DNA of 64,000 nucleotides, from positions 1 through 64,000 of the forward strand of contig JFBG01000003.1 in NCBI GenBank assembly GCA_000583135.1, given 5' to 3'. The notes beneath the pieces are model-generated. The model saw nothing but the letters and a program-made list of their open reading frames with translations, had not been told where the DNA came from and did no database searches. A program made the position numbers and the translations under genes. Source of the DNA: Thioalkalivibrio sp. HK1. Lineage in GTDB: Bacteria; Pseudomonadota; Gammaproteobacteria; HK1. Shown one piece after another: positions 1 through 8,585 of the stretch. Position 1 is the first letter of the stretch, and each line of letters begins with the position of its first letter.

Positions 1-1
1 G

Positions 2-163
2 ATGGAGGGGCTGAACCGCAAGACGGATCAGATCCGCATCGATATGCGAATCGCCATCCGCGAAAGCGATGCCGATCGATTGGTGGGACCCATCTCGATA
101 TCAGACTCCGAACATCGGCCTTGGAAGCGCGATCACGGTCGGGGGCTTGAAGTCATCGAGTAG
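2..163 (+). other. Open frame at the left window edge, possible gene end
   Basis: A frame of 53 codons runs from the window edge to a TAG. It has an ATG at its first visible codon but may continue to the left. The peptide is charged and polar with no motif I recognise. It could be the C-terminus of a gene lying mostly outside the window, or chance. Low confidence. Confidence 0.15.
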
Positions 164-900
164 GTAGGGCTCATCGGCGAATCGATCGCTCATCGAGTAC
201 GGACTCGGTCTCTTTCACCAAAATCTCCGGCAGCCGTGCTGCACGCAACGCAATGATCAGGCGCTCCCCGAGCGCCTGCCAAACCGATCCATCGAGGTGC
301 CGAGGTCGCTCGAAGGTGGCGAAGCCTTCCAAGCACCGCAGAGGATTCGTGCCGCCGACATGCCTTGGCGGTGCCGACACGGATTCGGGGTGCGATCTCG
401 TGCACCTAACCAAGACGCCGTCTCTCGATATGTTCATCTTGAGACACCACAATAATCTTGACCGGAAAGCCGACATCGACCTAAAAAGCCCGAAAAAGGC
501 AAACTGGCCGCCCTTTAAGTAAGGGAAGCGATGGAAAATCGGCAATAAGGGCCAGGACGGGCAAAACCATCACCCTCGCAGGCTTTTAGCGTATATCGAT
601 GGATATCGACCCCGGGTTTTAAGGTGTAACATTCAAGTATTCGTTGCAAGTTTCAATATCCGCTCGTTTCAGTAAACGGTATGTTGATGGGCACCCTGAG
701 CGGGGGGTTGCCGGATCATTTCCATGGCGAGCCGGTATTTCTTCGCTTTGCGTTGGGTGCGTTTCCATCGTCGAGCGATCATCGAAGCGATGCTTGCCGG
801 GCGACGGTATTCGAATCGATCCGAAAAAAACCGGAAGAGAGATCGGCTCGTTCGCTTGACACCATCTCCGATACCACACCGTTAAAAAGAGGAGAGATCC
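164..900. other. Gene-poor stretch upstream of the amino-acid transporter
   Basis: About 740 bases with short open frames on both strands, none with a family signature, a convincing ribosome-binding site or a conserved motif. The last part is the leader of the binding-protein gene. A TTGACA at 856 has no matching -10 box at normal spacing. I see no tRNA, riboswitch or repeat. Confidence 0.4.
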
Positions 901-1755
901 ATGATGAAGAAAATGTTGACATCGGCATTGATTTTGGTGCTGACGAGCATTCTCGCCTTTGCGCCTTTGGCGGCTTCGGCCGATGGTCATGCCTGCACGA
1001 ACGATGTTTGGAACAAGGTCATGTCGCGGGGCAAGATCGTGGTCGGGGTCAAAGCCGACTACAAGCCATGGGGCTATCGGGATACCAGCGGCGATATCAT
1101 CGGCATGGAAATCGATATGGCCAAGGATGTGGCGATGAAGATGGGTGTCGACTTGGATCTCGTCGCCGTCCAATCATCGAATCGGATGCAATTCCTCGAG
1201 CAGGGCAAGATCGACTTGATGATCGCGACCATGTCCGACCGCAAGGATCGCCGCGAGATCGTCGGCATCGTCGGCCCGAACTACTACACCTCGGGCACCA
1301 ATATCATGTCGCCCAAAGCGCTGGGGCTGACCGATTGGGAAGACCTGCGGGGCAAGCCGGTGTGCGGCAAACAAGGTGCGTTTTACAACCAGATCGTCGA
1401 GGAGCGCTACGGCGCCGAGATCATCGCCTTTACCGGCAATGCCGAGGCCAAGCAGGCGCTTCGCGATAAAAAGTGCATCGCTTGGGTCTATGACGACAGC
1501 TCGATCGGCTCCGACTTGAGCTCCGGCGAGTGGGAGGAGTTCGAGATGCCGTTGAACTCCGAGGATGACAATCCTTGGGCGTTGGCCGTGCCGTCGAAGG
1601 AGCGCGATTGCGTCTTCGGCCGCTTCATGTCCGGTATGCAATATCAATGGCATCAGGACGGCACGCTGATCGAACTCGAGAAGAAATGGGGTATCAAGCC
1701 GACGCGATATCTCGCCGACTATCAAGAGCGGCTCGGGGATTGGTTGGCCGACTAG
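901..1755 (+). CDS. Polar amino-acid ABC transporter, periplasmic binding protein (SBP family 3)
   Basis: 284 residues. The N-terminus is a signal peptide: MMKK, a hydrophobic stretch to about residue 23, then a cut near ASA-DGH. The mature part opens with the family 3 pattern (SRGKIVVGVKADYKPWGY, then GDIIGMEIDMAKDVA), which forms the first lobe of the ligand pocket in this family. GKIDLMIATMSDRKDRRE is the usual second signature. Four Cys in the mature chain could form two disulfides. The start is supported by GAGGAGA a few bases upstream of the ATG. It is first in a four-gene importer set: this protein, two permeases and an ATPase. The ligand is probably a polar or charged amino acid, but the exact one cannot be read from sequence. 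Confidence 0.9.
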   Translation: MMKKMLTSALILVLTSILAFAPLAASADGHACTNDVWNKVMSRGKIVVGVKADYKPWGYRDTSGDIIGMEIDMAKDVAMKMGVDLDLVAVQSSNRMQFLEQGKIDLMIATMSDRKDRREIVGIVGPNYYTSGTNIMSPKALGLTDWEDLRGKPVCGKQGAFYNQIVEERYGAEIIAFTGNAEAKQALRDKKCIAWVYDDSSIGSDLSSGEWEEFEMPLNSEDDNPWALAVPSKERDCVFGRFMSGMQYQWHQDGTLIELEKKWGIKPTRYLADYQERLGDWLAD

Positions 1756-1849
1756 GCTTCCCCCAATCGGGCGTTTCCTACCGGGCATCGCATCGATAGC
1801 GGGCAAGCCATGGACCCCGCCGGAACGACCGGCGGGGTCGCATCGCACC

Positions 1850-2602
1850 ATGGATCTACTGGCCGATTTTTTCCGGCAGATCGCCGAGGATCATCCTCGG
1901 TGGAATTTCATCTGGATGTACGAACCCGTGCAGCAGGGCAAGGTGCTTTCGGGGATCTGGATGACGATCGAACTCTCCATCGCCTGCCTTGCGCTGTCGA
2001 TGGTGATCGGGGTGGTCGGCGCCTTCGCCCAAGGGAGCCGCAACCTCATTCTAAGAAGCCTTGTCCAAGGTTATATCCAGTTCTTCAGGAATACCCCGCC
2101 TTACGTCCAGTTGTTGTTTTTTTACTTCGCGCTCGGTCAGTTCACCCCGACTTATAGCCCCGATGGGTGGCTCGAGGTGCCGATCATCTCCAATGTCGGC
2201 TGGGCCATCATCTCGCTGTCGTTCTTCGCCGGCGCCTTCAATATCGAGATCTTCCGAGCCGGGATCGAGGCGGTGCCGGAAAGCACGCGAGAAGCATCGG
2301 AATCGCTCGGTTTCTCCCGCAAGCAAACCTACCGCTATGTCGTGCTACCGCTGGCCTTACGGGTCAGCCTGCCGGCGCTGAACAACAATCTCGTGAATTT
2401 GGTGAAGACCACGACACAGGCTTTCGGGATCGCGGTGCCCGAACTTCTATACCAATCGGTCACGATCTGGAACGACTATCCATCGGCGCTCTATCCGACG
2501 ATGCTCTTGGTTTTCGTGGTCTATGTCATTCTCGTCGGCGTGCTCGTGATGAGCATGAGTCATTGGGAGCGGAGCATGAGGATCCCCGGCTATGGCGTTT
2601 AG
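1850..2602 (+). CDS. Polar amino-acid ABC transporter permease (HisM/GlnP type), first subunit
   Basis: 250 residues. It has the inner-membrane permease fold of this family: a segment at about 35-60 (GIWMTIELSIACLALSMVIG), then FFRNTPPYVQLLFFYFALG, which is the RxTPxxVQLxFxYF signature. The EAA loop (REASESLGFSRKQTYRYVVL) contacts the ATPase, followed by LPAL and two closing hydrophobic spans. The length is typical. The 94-base gap to the binding protein has no terminator, so the two are likely co-transcribed. The ribosome-binding site before the chosen ATG is weak. The end overlaps the proposed start of the next permease by 11 bases, which suggests translational coupling. Confidence 0.9.
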   Translation: MDLLADFFRQIAEDHPRWNFIWMYEPVQQGKVLSGIWMTIELSIACLALSMVIGVVGAFAQGSRNLILRSLVQGYIQFFRNTPPYVQLLFFYFALGQFTPTYSPDGWLEVPIISNVGWAIISLSFFAGAFNIEIFRAGIEAVPESTREASESLGFSRKQTYRYVVLPLALRVSLPALNNNLVNLVKTTTQAFGIAVPELLYQSVTIWNDYPSALYPTMLLVFVVYVILVGVLVMSMSHWERSMRIPGYGV

Positions 2603-3524
2603 GTTCGAAGATACCGAGCGAGGGGGACGAAGCCGAGGCGCACGGACCGTGCCCGGGCTCGGGTGCGCCGCGAAAAGCGATCTGGCGGTGATGAAGCCCA
2701 TCCGTTTGCAAAATGGCGGGCGGGGGCCGACGGCGACGCAATGGCTTGCCGGATTACCTTGGTGGATCGGCCTCGTGCCGCTCCTGCCGCTGCTGCTGTG
2801 GCCGATTTACGCCCACGCTTCGGGCACGTTCACCATGGCCACGGCCTTCGCCACCTTGGTGAAATGGATCCCCTTCCTGTTCACCTCGGGCTTCCTTTTC
2901 AATATCCTGATCTCGATGTTCGCCATGCTCTTCGGCACCCTTGCCGGGGCGGCCTTGGGACTCGGTCAGATTTCCTTGTTCCGGCCGGTCAGACAGCTAT
3001 GCTGGTTCTTCACCCAGCTCTTTCGCAACTCGCCCTGGCTGGTGATCTTGTTCATCGTGCTGCTGGCGTTGCCCTTCGAGATCGTGATCTTCGGCTACAT
3101 CATCTCGATCCCGGATTGGATGAAAGCGGTTTTCGGCCTGTCCCTGCCGATCATGGCCAATATCTCGGAAATCGTCCGAGGAGCGGTGCTATCCGTTCCG
3201 ATGGCGCAGTGGGAGGCATCGGAGAGTCTGGCTTTCGCTCGCCGACAAACGCTTTGGCGGATCATCGTACCCCAATGCTTCAAGCGCATGATCCCGCCTT
3301 GGATGAACTGGTATGCCATCCTCACGATGGCCACCCCGCTTTGCTCGCTTCTCGGGGTGGAGGAGATCATCACCTTGTCGCGCCAGGCGATGGAGGCCGA
3401 AAACAATCACCCGGAGCTGCTCGTTCCCTTTTACAGCTTCGCGCTCGCCTTGTTCTTCCTCTATTGCTATCCGATTGCACGTGCGACCATCGCCCTCGAA
3501 CGCAGATTCGCGGTCAAACTCTAG
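2592..3524 (+). CDS. Polar amino-acid ABC transporter permease, second subunit
   Basis: 310 residues from the upstream ATG. The first 33 residues are Arg- and Gly-rich with no hydrophobic character. An internal ATG at 2691 (MKPIRLQNGG) gives a 277-residue protein that fits the family better, so the start is uncertain. Membrane spans begin at LPWWIGLVPLLPLLLWP. FFTQLFRNSPWLVILFIVLL is the family signature next to the pore. The EAA loop is WEASESLAFARRQTLWRIIV. It likely pairs with the preceding permease as a heterodimer in the inner membrane. The overlapping upstream gene and the ATPase 42 bases downstream support one operon. Confidence 0.88.
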   Translation: MAFRFEDTERGGRSRGARTVPGLGCAAKSDLAVMKPIRLQNGGRGPTATQWLAGLPWWIGLVPLLPLLLWPIYAHASGTFTMATAFATLVKWIPFLFTSGFLFNILISMFAMLFGTLAGAALGLGQISLFRPVRQLCWFFTQLFRNSPWLVILFIVLLALPFEIVIFGYIISIPDWMKAVFGLSLPIMANISEIVRGAVLSVPMAQWEASESLAFARRQTLWRIIVPQCFKRMIPPWMNWYAILTMATPLCSLLGVEEIITLSRQAMEAENNHPELLVPFYSFALALFFLYCYPIARATIALERRFAVKL

Positions 3525-3566
3525 CGGTCAAACTCTGGCAGTCAAAACTTCCCGGGAGGTTCTTTC

Positions 3567-4316
3567 GTGAGCGGTTCGAGCGACAAGGAGCCGATCGTCT
3601 CGATTCGGGACGTTCATAAATATTTCGGGGACCTTCAAGTCCTCAAAGGGGTCTCTTTCGAGGTGATGAAGGGCGAAGTCGTATGCATCATCGGTCCTTC
3701 GGGCTCCGGCAAATCGACCCTGATCCGGTGCATCAACGCGCTGAACGATATCCAAAGCGGGAGCATCGAGGTCTGCGGTATCGACCTCACCGATCCCAAG
3801 CTCGATCGACTGGCGCTTCGCAAGCGGGTCGGTATGGTCTTCCAGCAATACAATCTCTTTCCGCACAAGACGGCGATGGAAAATATCATGATGGCACCGA
3901 TCCTCGTGCTCAAAGAAAAAGAGGACGAGGTGCGGCAACGGGCGCGGGCGTTGATGAAGAGGGTTCGGCTCGAGGGCAAGGAGGACGCCTATCCCGGCGA
4001 GTTGTCGGGCGGGCAGCAGCAGCGGGTAGCCATTGCCCGATCGCTGGCGATGAGCCCCGATGTGATGCTCTTCGACGAGGTGACCGCCGCCCTCGATCCG
4101 GAAACGGTCAAGGAGGTCCTCGTCACCATCAAGGAACTGGCGCAAGACGGCATGACCTGCATCCTGGTCACGCACGAGATGGGATTCGCTCGCGAGGTCG
4201 CCGACCATATCTACTTCACCGATAACGGCATCATCGTCGAACACGGGCCGCCGGCGACCTTCTTCACCGACGCCAAGGATCCTCGCACCAAGGAATTTCT
4301 CAGCCAGATTCTATGA
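3567..4316 (+). CDS. Polar amino-acid ABC transporter ATP-binding protein (GlnQ/HisP type)
   Basis: 249 residues with a GTG start and a strong GGGAGG ribosome-binding site. All ATPase motifs are present in order: Walker A GPSGSGKST near residue 47, Q-loop FQQYNLFPHKTAMEN, signature LSGGQQQRVAIARSLA near 151, Walker B VMLFDEV, D-loop AALDPE and H-loop LVTHEMGFA. Walker B ends in EV rather than the usual EP, a minor variant. It powers import through the two permeases just upstream. Length and motif spacing match the GlnQ family closely. It is the last gene of the transporter set. Confidence 0.93.
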   Translation: MSGSSDKEPIVSIRDVHKYFGDLQVLKGVSFEVMKGEVVCIIGPSGSGKSTLIRCINALNDIQSGSIEVCGIDLTDPKLDRLALRKRVGMVFQQYNLFPHKTAMENIMMAPILVLKEKEDEVRQRARALMKRVRLEGKEDAYPGELSGGQQQRVAIARSLAMSPDVMLFDEVTAALDPETVKEVLVTIKELAQDGMTCILVTHEMGFAREVADHIYFTDNGIIVEHGPPATFFTDAKDPRTKEFLSQIL

Positions 4317-4673
4317 AGTGCGCTTTTTGAAAGCGATCATCCGATGTCGATCCTACGAGGTGGGATCGTCCGAGACCGATCCACCGAAGCCGATTCCCGT
4401 CGGCGATATCCCTTTTTAGTTTTAGCGGATTTCCCTTTTTAGCGAGAGCGCGAGAGCGAAGGCAAGGGGATGAGCCCTCACTTGGGCCGGCATTCCTTCT
4501 GGTCGATTTTTTTTGCGCGAAATCCCGGATCCATCCGGCGGTCATCGTCTCGGTGATCGTCGAATGCGGTGATGTGCCCGGTTTTGCGCGCATTTATCGG
4601 CTTTGGAAGTCAATAAGACGAAGGGGGTATCGATAAGCCTCTTTTTCTCGTTGATCCTCCGAAGGAGATCGTC
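4317..4673. other. Intergenic region between the importer and comM
   Basis: 357 bases without a convincing gene. There are short T-rich runs around 4411-4440 and a weak inverted repeat (CGATCC/GGATCG near 4348-4368), but no clear hairpin plus T-tract terminator. The last bases carry AAGGAG, the ribosome-binding site of comM. Confidence 0.4.
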
Positions 4674-6182
4674 ATGTCGCTTGCCATCGTCATCAGTCGG
4701 GCCAGTGCGGGGATCGAGGCCCCGGCCATACAAGTCGAGGTGCATATCACCGGCGGGCTGCCCAAATTCGCGATCGTCGGACTCCCGGAAGCGACGGTGC
4801 GCGAGAGCAAGGATCGGGTACGCAGCGCGATCATCAACACCCGCTTCGAATTCCCCCGGCGGCGCATCACCGTCAATCTCGCCCCCGCCGATCTGCCGAA
4901 GAACGGCGGCCGCTACGACCTGCCGATCGCGGTCGGGATCCTCGCCGCGACGGGGCAGCTGAAAAAAGATCGCTTGGAAGAGCACGAGCTGATCGGCGAG
5001 CTGGCTCTCGACGGATCCTTGCGCGGAACCGGCGGGGCGCTGCCGGCGGCCCTTTGCTCGCGCGAGGCCAAGCATATTCTGGTGGTGCCGCAAGACGACG
5101 CCCCCGAAGCCCTGCTGGCAACCGGAGCCCGCATCAAGGCCGCCCGTCATTTGGGGGAGGTGCACGCACACCTGAGCGGGGAGGATATCCCGGCTCCGAG
5201 CGAGGCGATGCAACATGCAAGACCGGCGGCGGCCGATGATCTACGGGATGTGAAGCATCAGTACCGGGCCCGGCGGGCGTTGGAGATCGCCGCGGCGGGC
5301 AACCATCATCTTTTGATGCTCGGACCGCCGGGAACGGGCAAGACGATGCTGGCGACCCGCCTGCCGGGGGTGTTGCCTCCGATGAGCGAAGGCGAGGCCC
5401 TCGAATCGGCGATGGTGCGATCGGTGAGCATGCTCGGCTTCGATGTCGATCAATGGGGGGTGCGCCCTTTCCGCGCTCCCCACCACTCCGCCTCGCCGGC
5501 GGCGATCGTCGGCGGCGGCGCCACCCCGAACCCCGGCGAGATCTCCTTGGCTCACCACGGCGTGCTCTTCCTCGACGAGCTCCCGGAGTTCTCCCGCATC
5601 GTCTTGGAGGCATTGCGCGAGCCGATCGAATCCGGGCATATCACCATCTCGCGGGCGAGCCGCAAGACGAGTTTTCCGGCCCGCTTTCAGCTGATCGGGG
5701 CGATGAACCCCTGCCCCTGCGGAACTTTGGGCGATCCCGCCGGTCTTTGTCGCTGCACCGATGAGCAAATTTCCCGTTATCGAGCCCGTATCTCGGGGCC
5801 TTTGTTGGATCGGATCGATTTGCATGTCGATGTCCCTCGTTTTCGAGCGGACGAGGATGCCTCGCAGTGCCCGGAATCCTCGGCGCAGGTGGGCGAACGG
5901 GTGGCATCGGCGAGAGCGAGGCAGATCGCCCGCAGCGGCAAGCCGAATCAAGGGCTGTCGGTCGGCGATATCCAACGCCATTGCCCGATCGACGCCGGGG
6001 GGCAGAAATTGCTGCGCGATGCCATGCAAAAACTCCATCTCTCCGCCCGCTCTCGAGACGGGTCGCTGCGCATCGCCCGCACCATCGCCGATCTCGCACA
6101 GCAAGAGCGGATCGAGGACGAGCACCTCGCCGAGGCGCTGAGCTTTCGAAGTTTCGATCGAGGAAAAAGCCCCGATATTTGA
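4674..6182 (+). CDS. comM: YifB/ComM family Mg-chelatase-like AAA+ ATPase
   Basis: 502 residues, normal for the family. The N-terminal ChlI-like domain (about 1-150) includes GGLPKFAIVGLPEATVRESK. It is followed by the AAA+ core with Walker A GPPGTGKTM near 220, Walker B VLFLDELPEFSR, and the family Cys cluster MNPCPCGTLGD..LCRC. In ComM of naturally competent bacteria this hexameric helicase drives branch migration when single-stranded DNA is integrated, and the Cys cluster is a family feature. AAGGAG lies seven bases before the ATG. It sits alone between the importer and apaG. Presence of comM does not by itself show competence, since many non-competent bacteria keep it. Confidence 0.93.
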   Translation: MSLAIVISRASAGIEAPAIQVEVHITGGLPKFAIVGLPEATVRESKDRVRSAIINTRFEFPRRRITVNLAPADLPKNGGRYDLPIAVGILAATGQLKKDRLEEHELIGELALDGSLRGTGGALPAALCSREAKHILVVPQDDAPEALLATGARIKAARHLGEVHAHLSGEDIPAPSEAMQHARPAAADDLRDVKHQYRARRALEIAAAGNHHLLMLGPPGTGKTMLATRLPGVLPPMSEGEALESAMVRSVSMLGFDVDQWGVRPFRAPHHSASPAAIVGGGATPNPGEISLAHHGVLFLDELPEFSRIVLEALREPIESGHITISRASRKTSFPARFQLIGAMNPCPCGTLGDPAGLCRCTDEQISRYRARISGPLLDRIDLHVDVPRFRADEDASQCPESSAQVGERVASARARQIARSGKPNQGLSVGDIQRHCPIDAGGQKLLRDAMQKLHLSARSRDGSLRIARTIADLAQQERIEDEHLAEALSFRSFDRGKSPDI

Positions 6183-6369
6183 TAGCCCGATAGGTGATAG
6201 CCCCGGATGTGTGATGCGCTCGCCCGACCTCCAAGTCGAAGTGGGGCAAGAGGCAAGATAGGTCGAGATGGGTCGATGCGGATATTGATGAGTATAATTT
6301 CGGCTCGTCGAATTGGACCGTCTCGTCATCCGGTTATCTCGCCATCTATTTCCAAGCCAAGGAATTCAA

Positions 6370-6771
6370 GTGTCATCCACGACCATGAATATCGATCATG
6401 AGCGCTATCGCATCGAAGTCAGCGCAAAAAGCGCCTATGTCGCCGAGCAATCCTCTCCGGAGAAGGAAAAATTCGTCTTCACCTATACGATCAGCGTGCA
6501 CAACACCGGTGAGGTGGCCGCGCAACTGCAATCCCGCCACTGGATCATCACCGACGCCAACGGCCGGGTGCAAGAAGTGCACGGAGACGGGGTGGTCGGA
6601 CAACAACCCCACCTCGCACCGGGCGAGCGCTTCGAATATACCAGCGGCGCCCTGCTCGATACCCCGGTCGGGAGCATGTACGGCAGCTATCGGATGGTTG
6701 CCGAAGACGGCATCGAATTCGACGCCCCCATCCCCGCTTTCAGGCTCTCGGTGCCGAATCTGATCCACTGA
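6370..6771 (+). CDS. apaG: ApaG domain protein
   Basis: 133 residues from the GTG chosen here, close to the family's ~125. The frame is open from a TTG at 6313, but AAGGA sits six bases before the GTG, so this start is preferred. An ATG at 6385 is the other option. The protein matches E. coli ApaG along its length: ISVHNTGEVAAQLQSRHWII, the central GxxxQVHGDGVVGQQPHLAPGE-type stretch, FEYTSGALLDTPVGSMYGSY and a C-terminal FRLSVPNLIH. ApaG is a small fibronectin-III-like fold whose molecular role remains uncertain (links to cobalt and magnesium were reported). Its place directly before apaH is the usual gammaproteobacterial arrangement. Confidence 0.95.
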   Translation: MSSTTMNIDHERYRIEVSAKSAYVAEQSSPEKEKFVFTYTISVHNTGEVAAQLQSRHWIITDANGRVQEVHGDGVVGQQPHLAPGERFEYTSGALLDTPVGSMYGSYRMVAEDGIEFDAPIPAFRLSVPNLIH

Positions 6772-6840
6772 TTCGAATCTTCAAGATCGCTCCCCTCGCC
6801 TTTCGAATCGCTCTATTATTTATCCGCGCCATAACGAGCC

Positions 6841-7665
6841 ATGGCCACTTACGTCATCGGCGATGTGCAAGGCTGCTATGCCGAGCTTCGATCGCTGCTC
6901 GATACCATCGACTTCGACCCCAAGCGGGATCGCCTTCGTTTCGCCGGCGATCTCGTCAACCGCGGACCGAATTCGCTGGAGGTGCTGCGCTTCGTCATCG
7001 ACCTGGGCGAGCGGGCGAAGGTGGTGCTCGGCAATCACGAACTGCATCTCATCGCAAGGGCCTTTGATCTTCGTTGCCGGTATCGCGGGGAGACCATCGA
7101 CGATATCTTGGAAGCTCCGGATCGCGAGAGCCTGATCCGCTGGCTAAGAGAGCAACCGCTGATCCTGTGCGAACCGGAGTACGATCTGCTGATGGTGCAC
7201 GCCGGTATCGCCCCCGCTTGGAGCGTCGATCAGGCGTTGACCGAGGCCGAGCGGTGGTCTCAGATCTTTCGCTCGGATGATTTTTTATCCTTGATCGACG
7301 ATGCCCATGACGGTTCAGGCGATCGGTGGGATGAGGGTCTCGATGGGATCGAGCGCCTTCGCTTTACCTCCAATGCCTGCACCCGAATGCGTTATTGCTA
7401 CCCGGATGGGCGGCTCGATTTCTCCTTTGCCGGTCCGCCCGGGGGGCAAGCGAAGGGGCTCGTGCCTTGGTTCTCGTTGCGCGATGCGAAGCGGGACGGG
7501 ATGCGGATCGTTTTCGGGCATTGGGCTTCTTTGAGGGCGACGCCTCTTTCCCGGAATCTGCATGTGCGCTGCGTCGATACCGGTTGCGCTTGGGGCGGAT
7601 CGCTCACCGCCCTTCGCTTGGATGACGATCGGGAATTCAGCGTCCCCATGAGCGCTCATTGTTGA
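6841..7665 (+). CDS. apaH: Symmetrical bis(5'-nucleosyl)-tetraphosphatase
   Basis: 274 residues, the normal ApaH length. It is a metallophosphoesterase that hydrolyses Ap4A to two ADP and, in E. coli, also removes Np4 caps from RNA. All metal-binding blocks are visible: GDVQGCYAEL near residue 7, FAGDLVNRGPNSLEVLR near 36, VLGNHELHLIA near 60, a His in LMVHAGIAPAW and GHWASL. The C-terminus carries VDTGCAWGGSLTALRL, the usual ApaH ending. It follows apaG by 69 bases and precedes folA, as in many gammaproteobacteria. Confidence 0.95.
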   Translation: MATYVIGDVQGCYAELRSLLDTIDFDPKRDRLRFAGDLVNRGPNSLEVLRFVIDLGERAKVVLGNHELHLIARAFDLRCRYRGETIDDILEAPDRESLIRWLREQPLILCEPEYDLLMVHAGIAPAWSVDQALTEAERWSQIFRSDDFLSLIDDAHDGSGDRWDEGLDGIERLRFTSNACTRMRYCYPDGRLDFSFAGPPGGQAKGLVPWFSLRDAKRDGMRIVFGHWASLRATPLSRNLHVRCVDTGCAWGGSLTALRLDDDREFSVPMSAHC

Positions 7666-7692
7666 AATCGCAGGATTCGGGCTCATCATCGA

Positions 7693-8406
7693 ATGGAGAT
7701 CGGATGGAATACCATGCAAACGATGCCCAATATCGACGATATCTCCATCGGCCTCATCGCCGCGGTTGCCCGGCGCGGCAACCAGGCGATGGGCACTGAC
7801 TTGCCCGCAAGCGATGGGGGAAATCCATCGCTTGCGGGAGGCGGTCCGGCGCTTTTCGGGCAGGCAAGCGGTGGAATCATCGGACACGAACGATCGATTC
7901 CTTGGCGCCTTCCCGCCGACCTCGCCCACTTTCGAAAGTTGACCCTCGATAAAACCGTCATCATGGGACGATGCACCTACGAGTCGATCGGGCGCCCCCT
8001 CGACCGGCGAACCAATATCGTGATTTCAAGTCGCCCCGGTTATAAAGCGCAAGGTTGCATCACGGCTTCGTCCTTCGATGAGGCGCTCGAAAAAGCCGCC
8101 TTGAAAACTTGCGTCGATCTCGACTATACGAGCGCCGCAAAGAACGATGGTCAACCCAATATTCTGATCATCGGCGGCGAAAGCATCTATGGCCAAGCCC
8201 TTTCTTTGTTCGAACGCTTCCGTCTTTATCTTTATCTCACGCTGGTCGATATCGTCGATGTACCCGGGGATACCTTTTTTCCCAAGTTCGATACCGATGC
8301 GTGGCGGCAAACCAAGTATCGAGAACAAAAAGCCGATGAGCGCAATCCCCATGACATGCATTTTTTCGATCTGATCGAACAAAGCAATCCACATATCCCG
8401 ATTTGA
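7693..8406 (+). CDS. folA: Dihydrofolate reductase with an insertion near the Met20 loop
   Basis: 237 residues, clearly longer than the ~160 usual for FolA. It reduces dihydrofolate with NADPH. Conserved parts are present: IGLIAAVARRGNQAMG (N-terminal strand and start of the Met20 loop), IPWRLPADLAHFRKLTLDKTVIMGR with the catalytic Asp of PADL, SIGRPLDRRTNIVISS, and ILIIGGESIYGQAL. Between NQAMG and IIGHERSIPW there are about 32 extra residues rich in Gly, Ala, Ser and Pro, encoded by DNA with a perfect 14-bp inverted repeat. A second extension of about 20 residues lies around KTCVDLDYTSAAKNDGQ. The first insertion sits where the substrate-gating loop normally closes, so activity should be viewed with care, although all core motifs remain. 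The start is uncertain because several Met codons occur in the first 15 residues. Confidence 0.88.
   Translation: MEIGWNTMQTMPNIDDISIGLIAAVARRGNQAMGTDLPASDGGNPSLAGGGPALFGQASGGIIGHERSIPWRLPADLAHFRKLTLDKTVIMGRCTYESIGRPLDRRTNIVISSRPGYKAQGCITASSFDEALEKAALKTCVDLDYTSAAKNDGQPNILIIGGESIYGQALSLFERFRLYLYLTLVDIVDVPGDTFFPKFDTDAWRQTKYREQKADERNPHDMHFFDLIEQSNPHIPI
7804..7838. repeat. Perfect 14-bp inverted repeat inside folA
   Basis: CCCGCAAGCGATGG at 7804-7817 and its exact reverse complement at 7825-7838 flank a 7-base loop. It lies within the segment coding for the extra residues of the DHFR and keeps the reading frame. It resembles a palindromic element inserted into a gene. A related half (GCAAGCGGTGG) occurs again about 25 bases downstream. 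Confidence 0.8.
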
Positions 8407-8544
8407 GTTCGGAGATCAATGCTCTTTGCGCTCATCGGGTGATAAGGGAGTCGCTCGAGGGACTCTTATTCGAGCATCCGCTTTTTTCGATCGAGTACGG
8501 AAATATTTGGGATTTATATCGGATAGTGCCGAAAGATAACCGAG

Positions 8545-8573
8545 AAAAAGGGGCTCGCACGGAGCCCCTTTTT
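8545..8573. terminator. Bidirectional rho-independent terminator
   Basis: A run of five A, then GGGGCTC, a 5-base loop GCACG, GAGCCCC and five T. The stem is perfect, and the A and T tracts make it work on either strand. It lies between the end of folA (plus) and the end of the Cys-rich protein gene (minus), which converge here. Confidence 0.92.
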
Positions 8574-8585
8574 CATTCGCCTACC

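Noticed and set aside
171-545. A 124-residue minus-strand gene
   Set aside because: No ribosome-binding site, motif or family resemblance; amino-acid mix typical of chance frames.
856-884. Promoter with TTGACA before the first importer gene
   Set aside because: No acceptable -10 box occurs at 16-19 bases distance.
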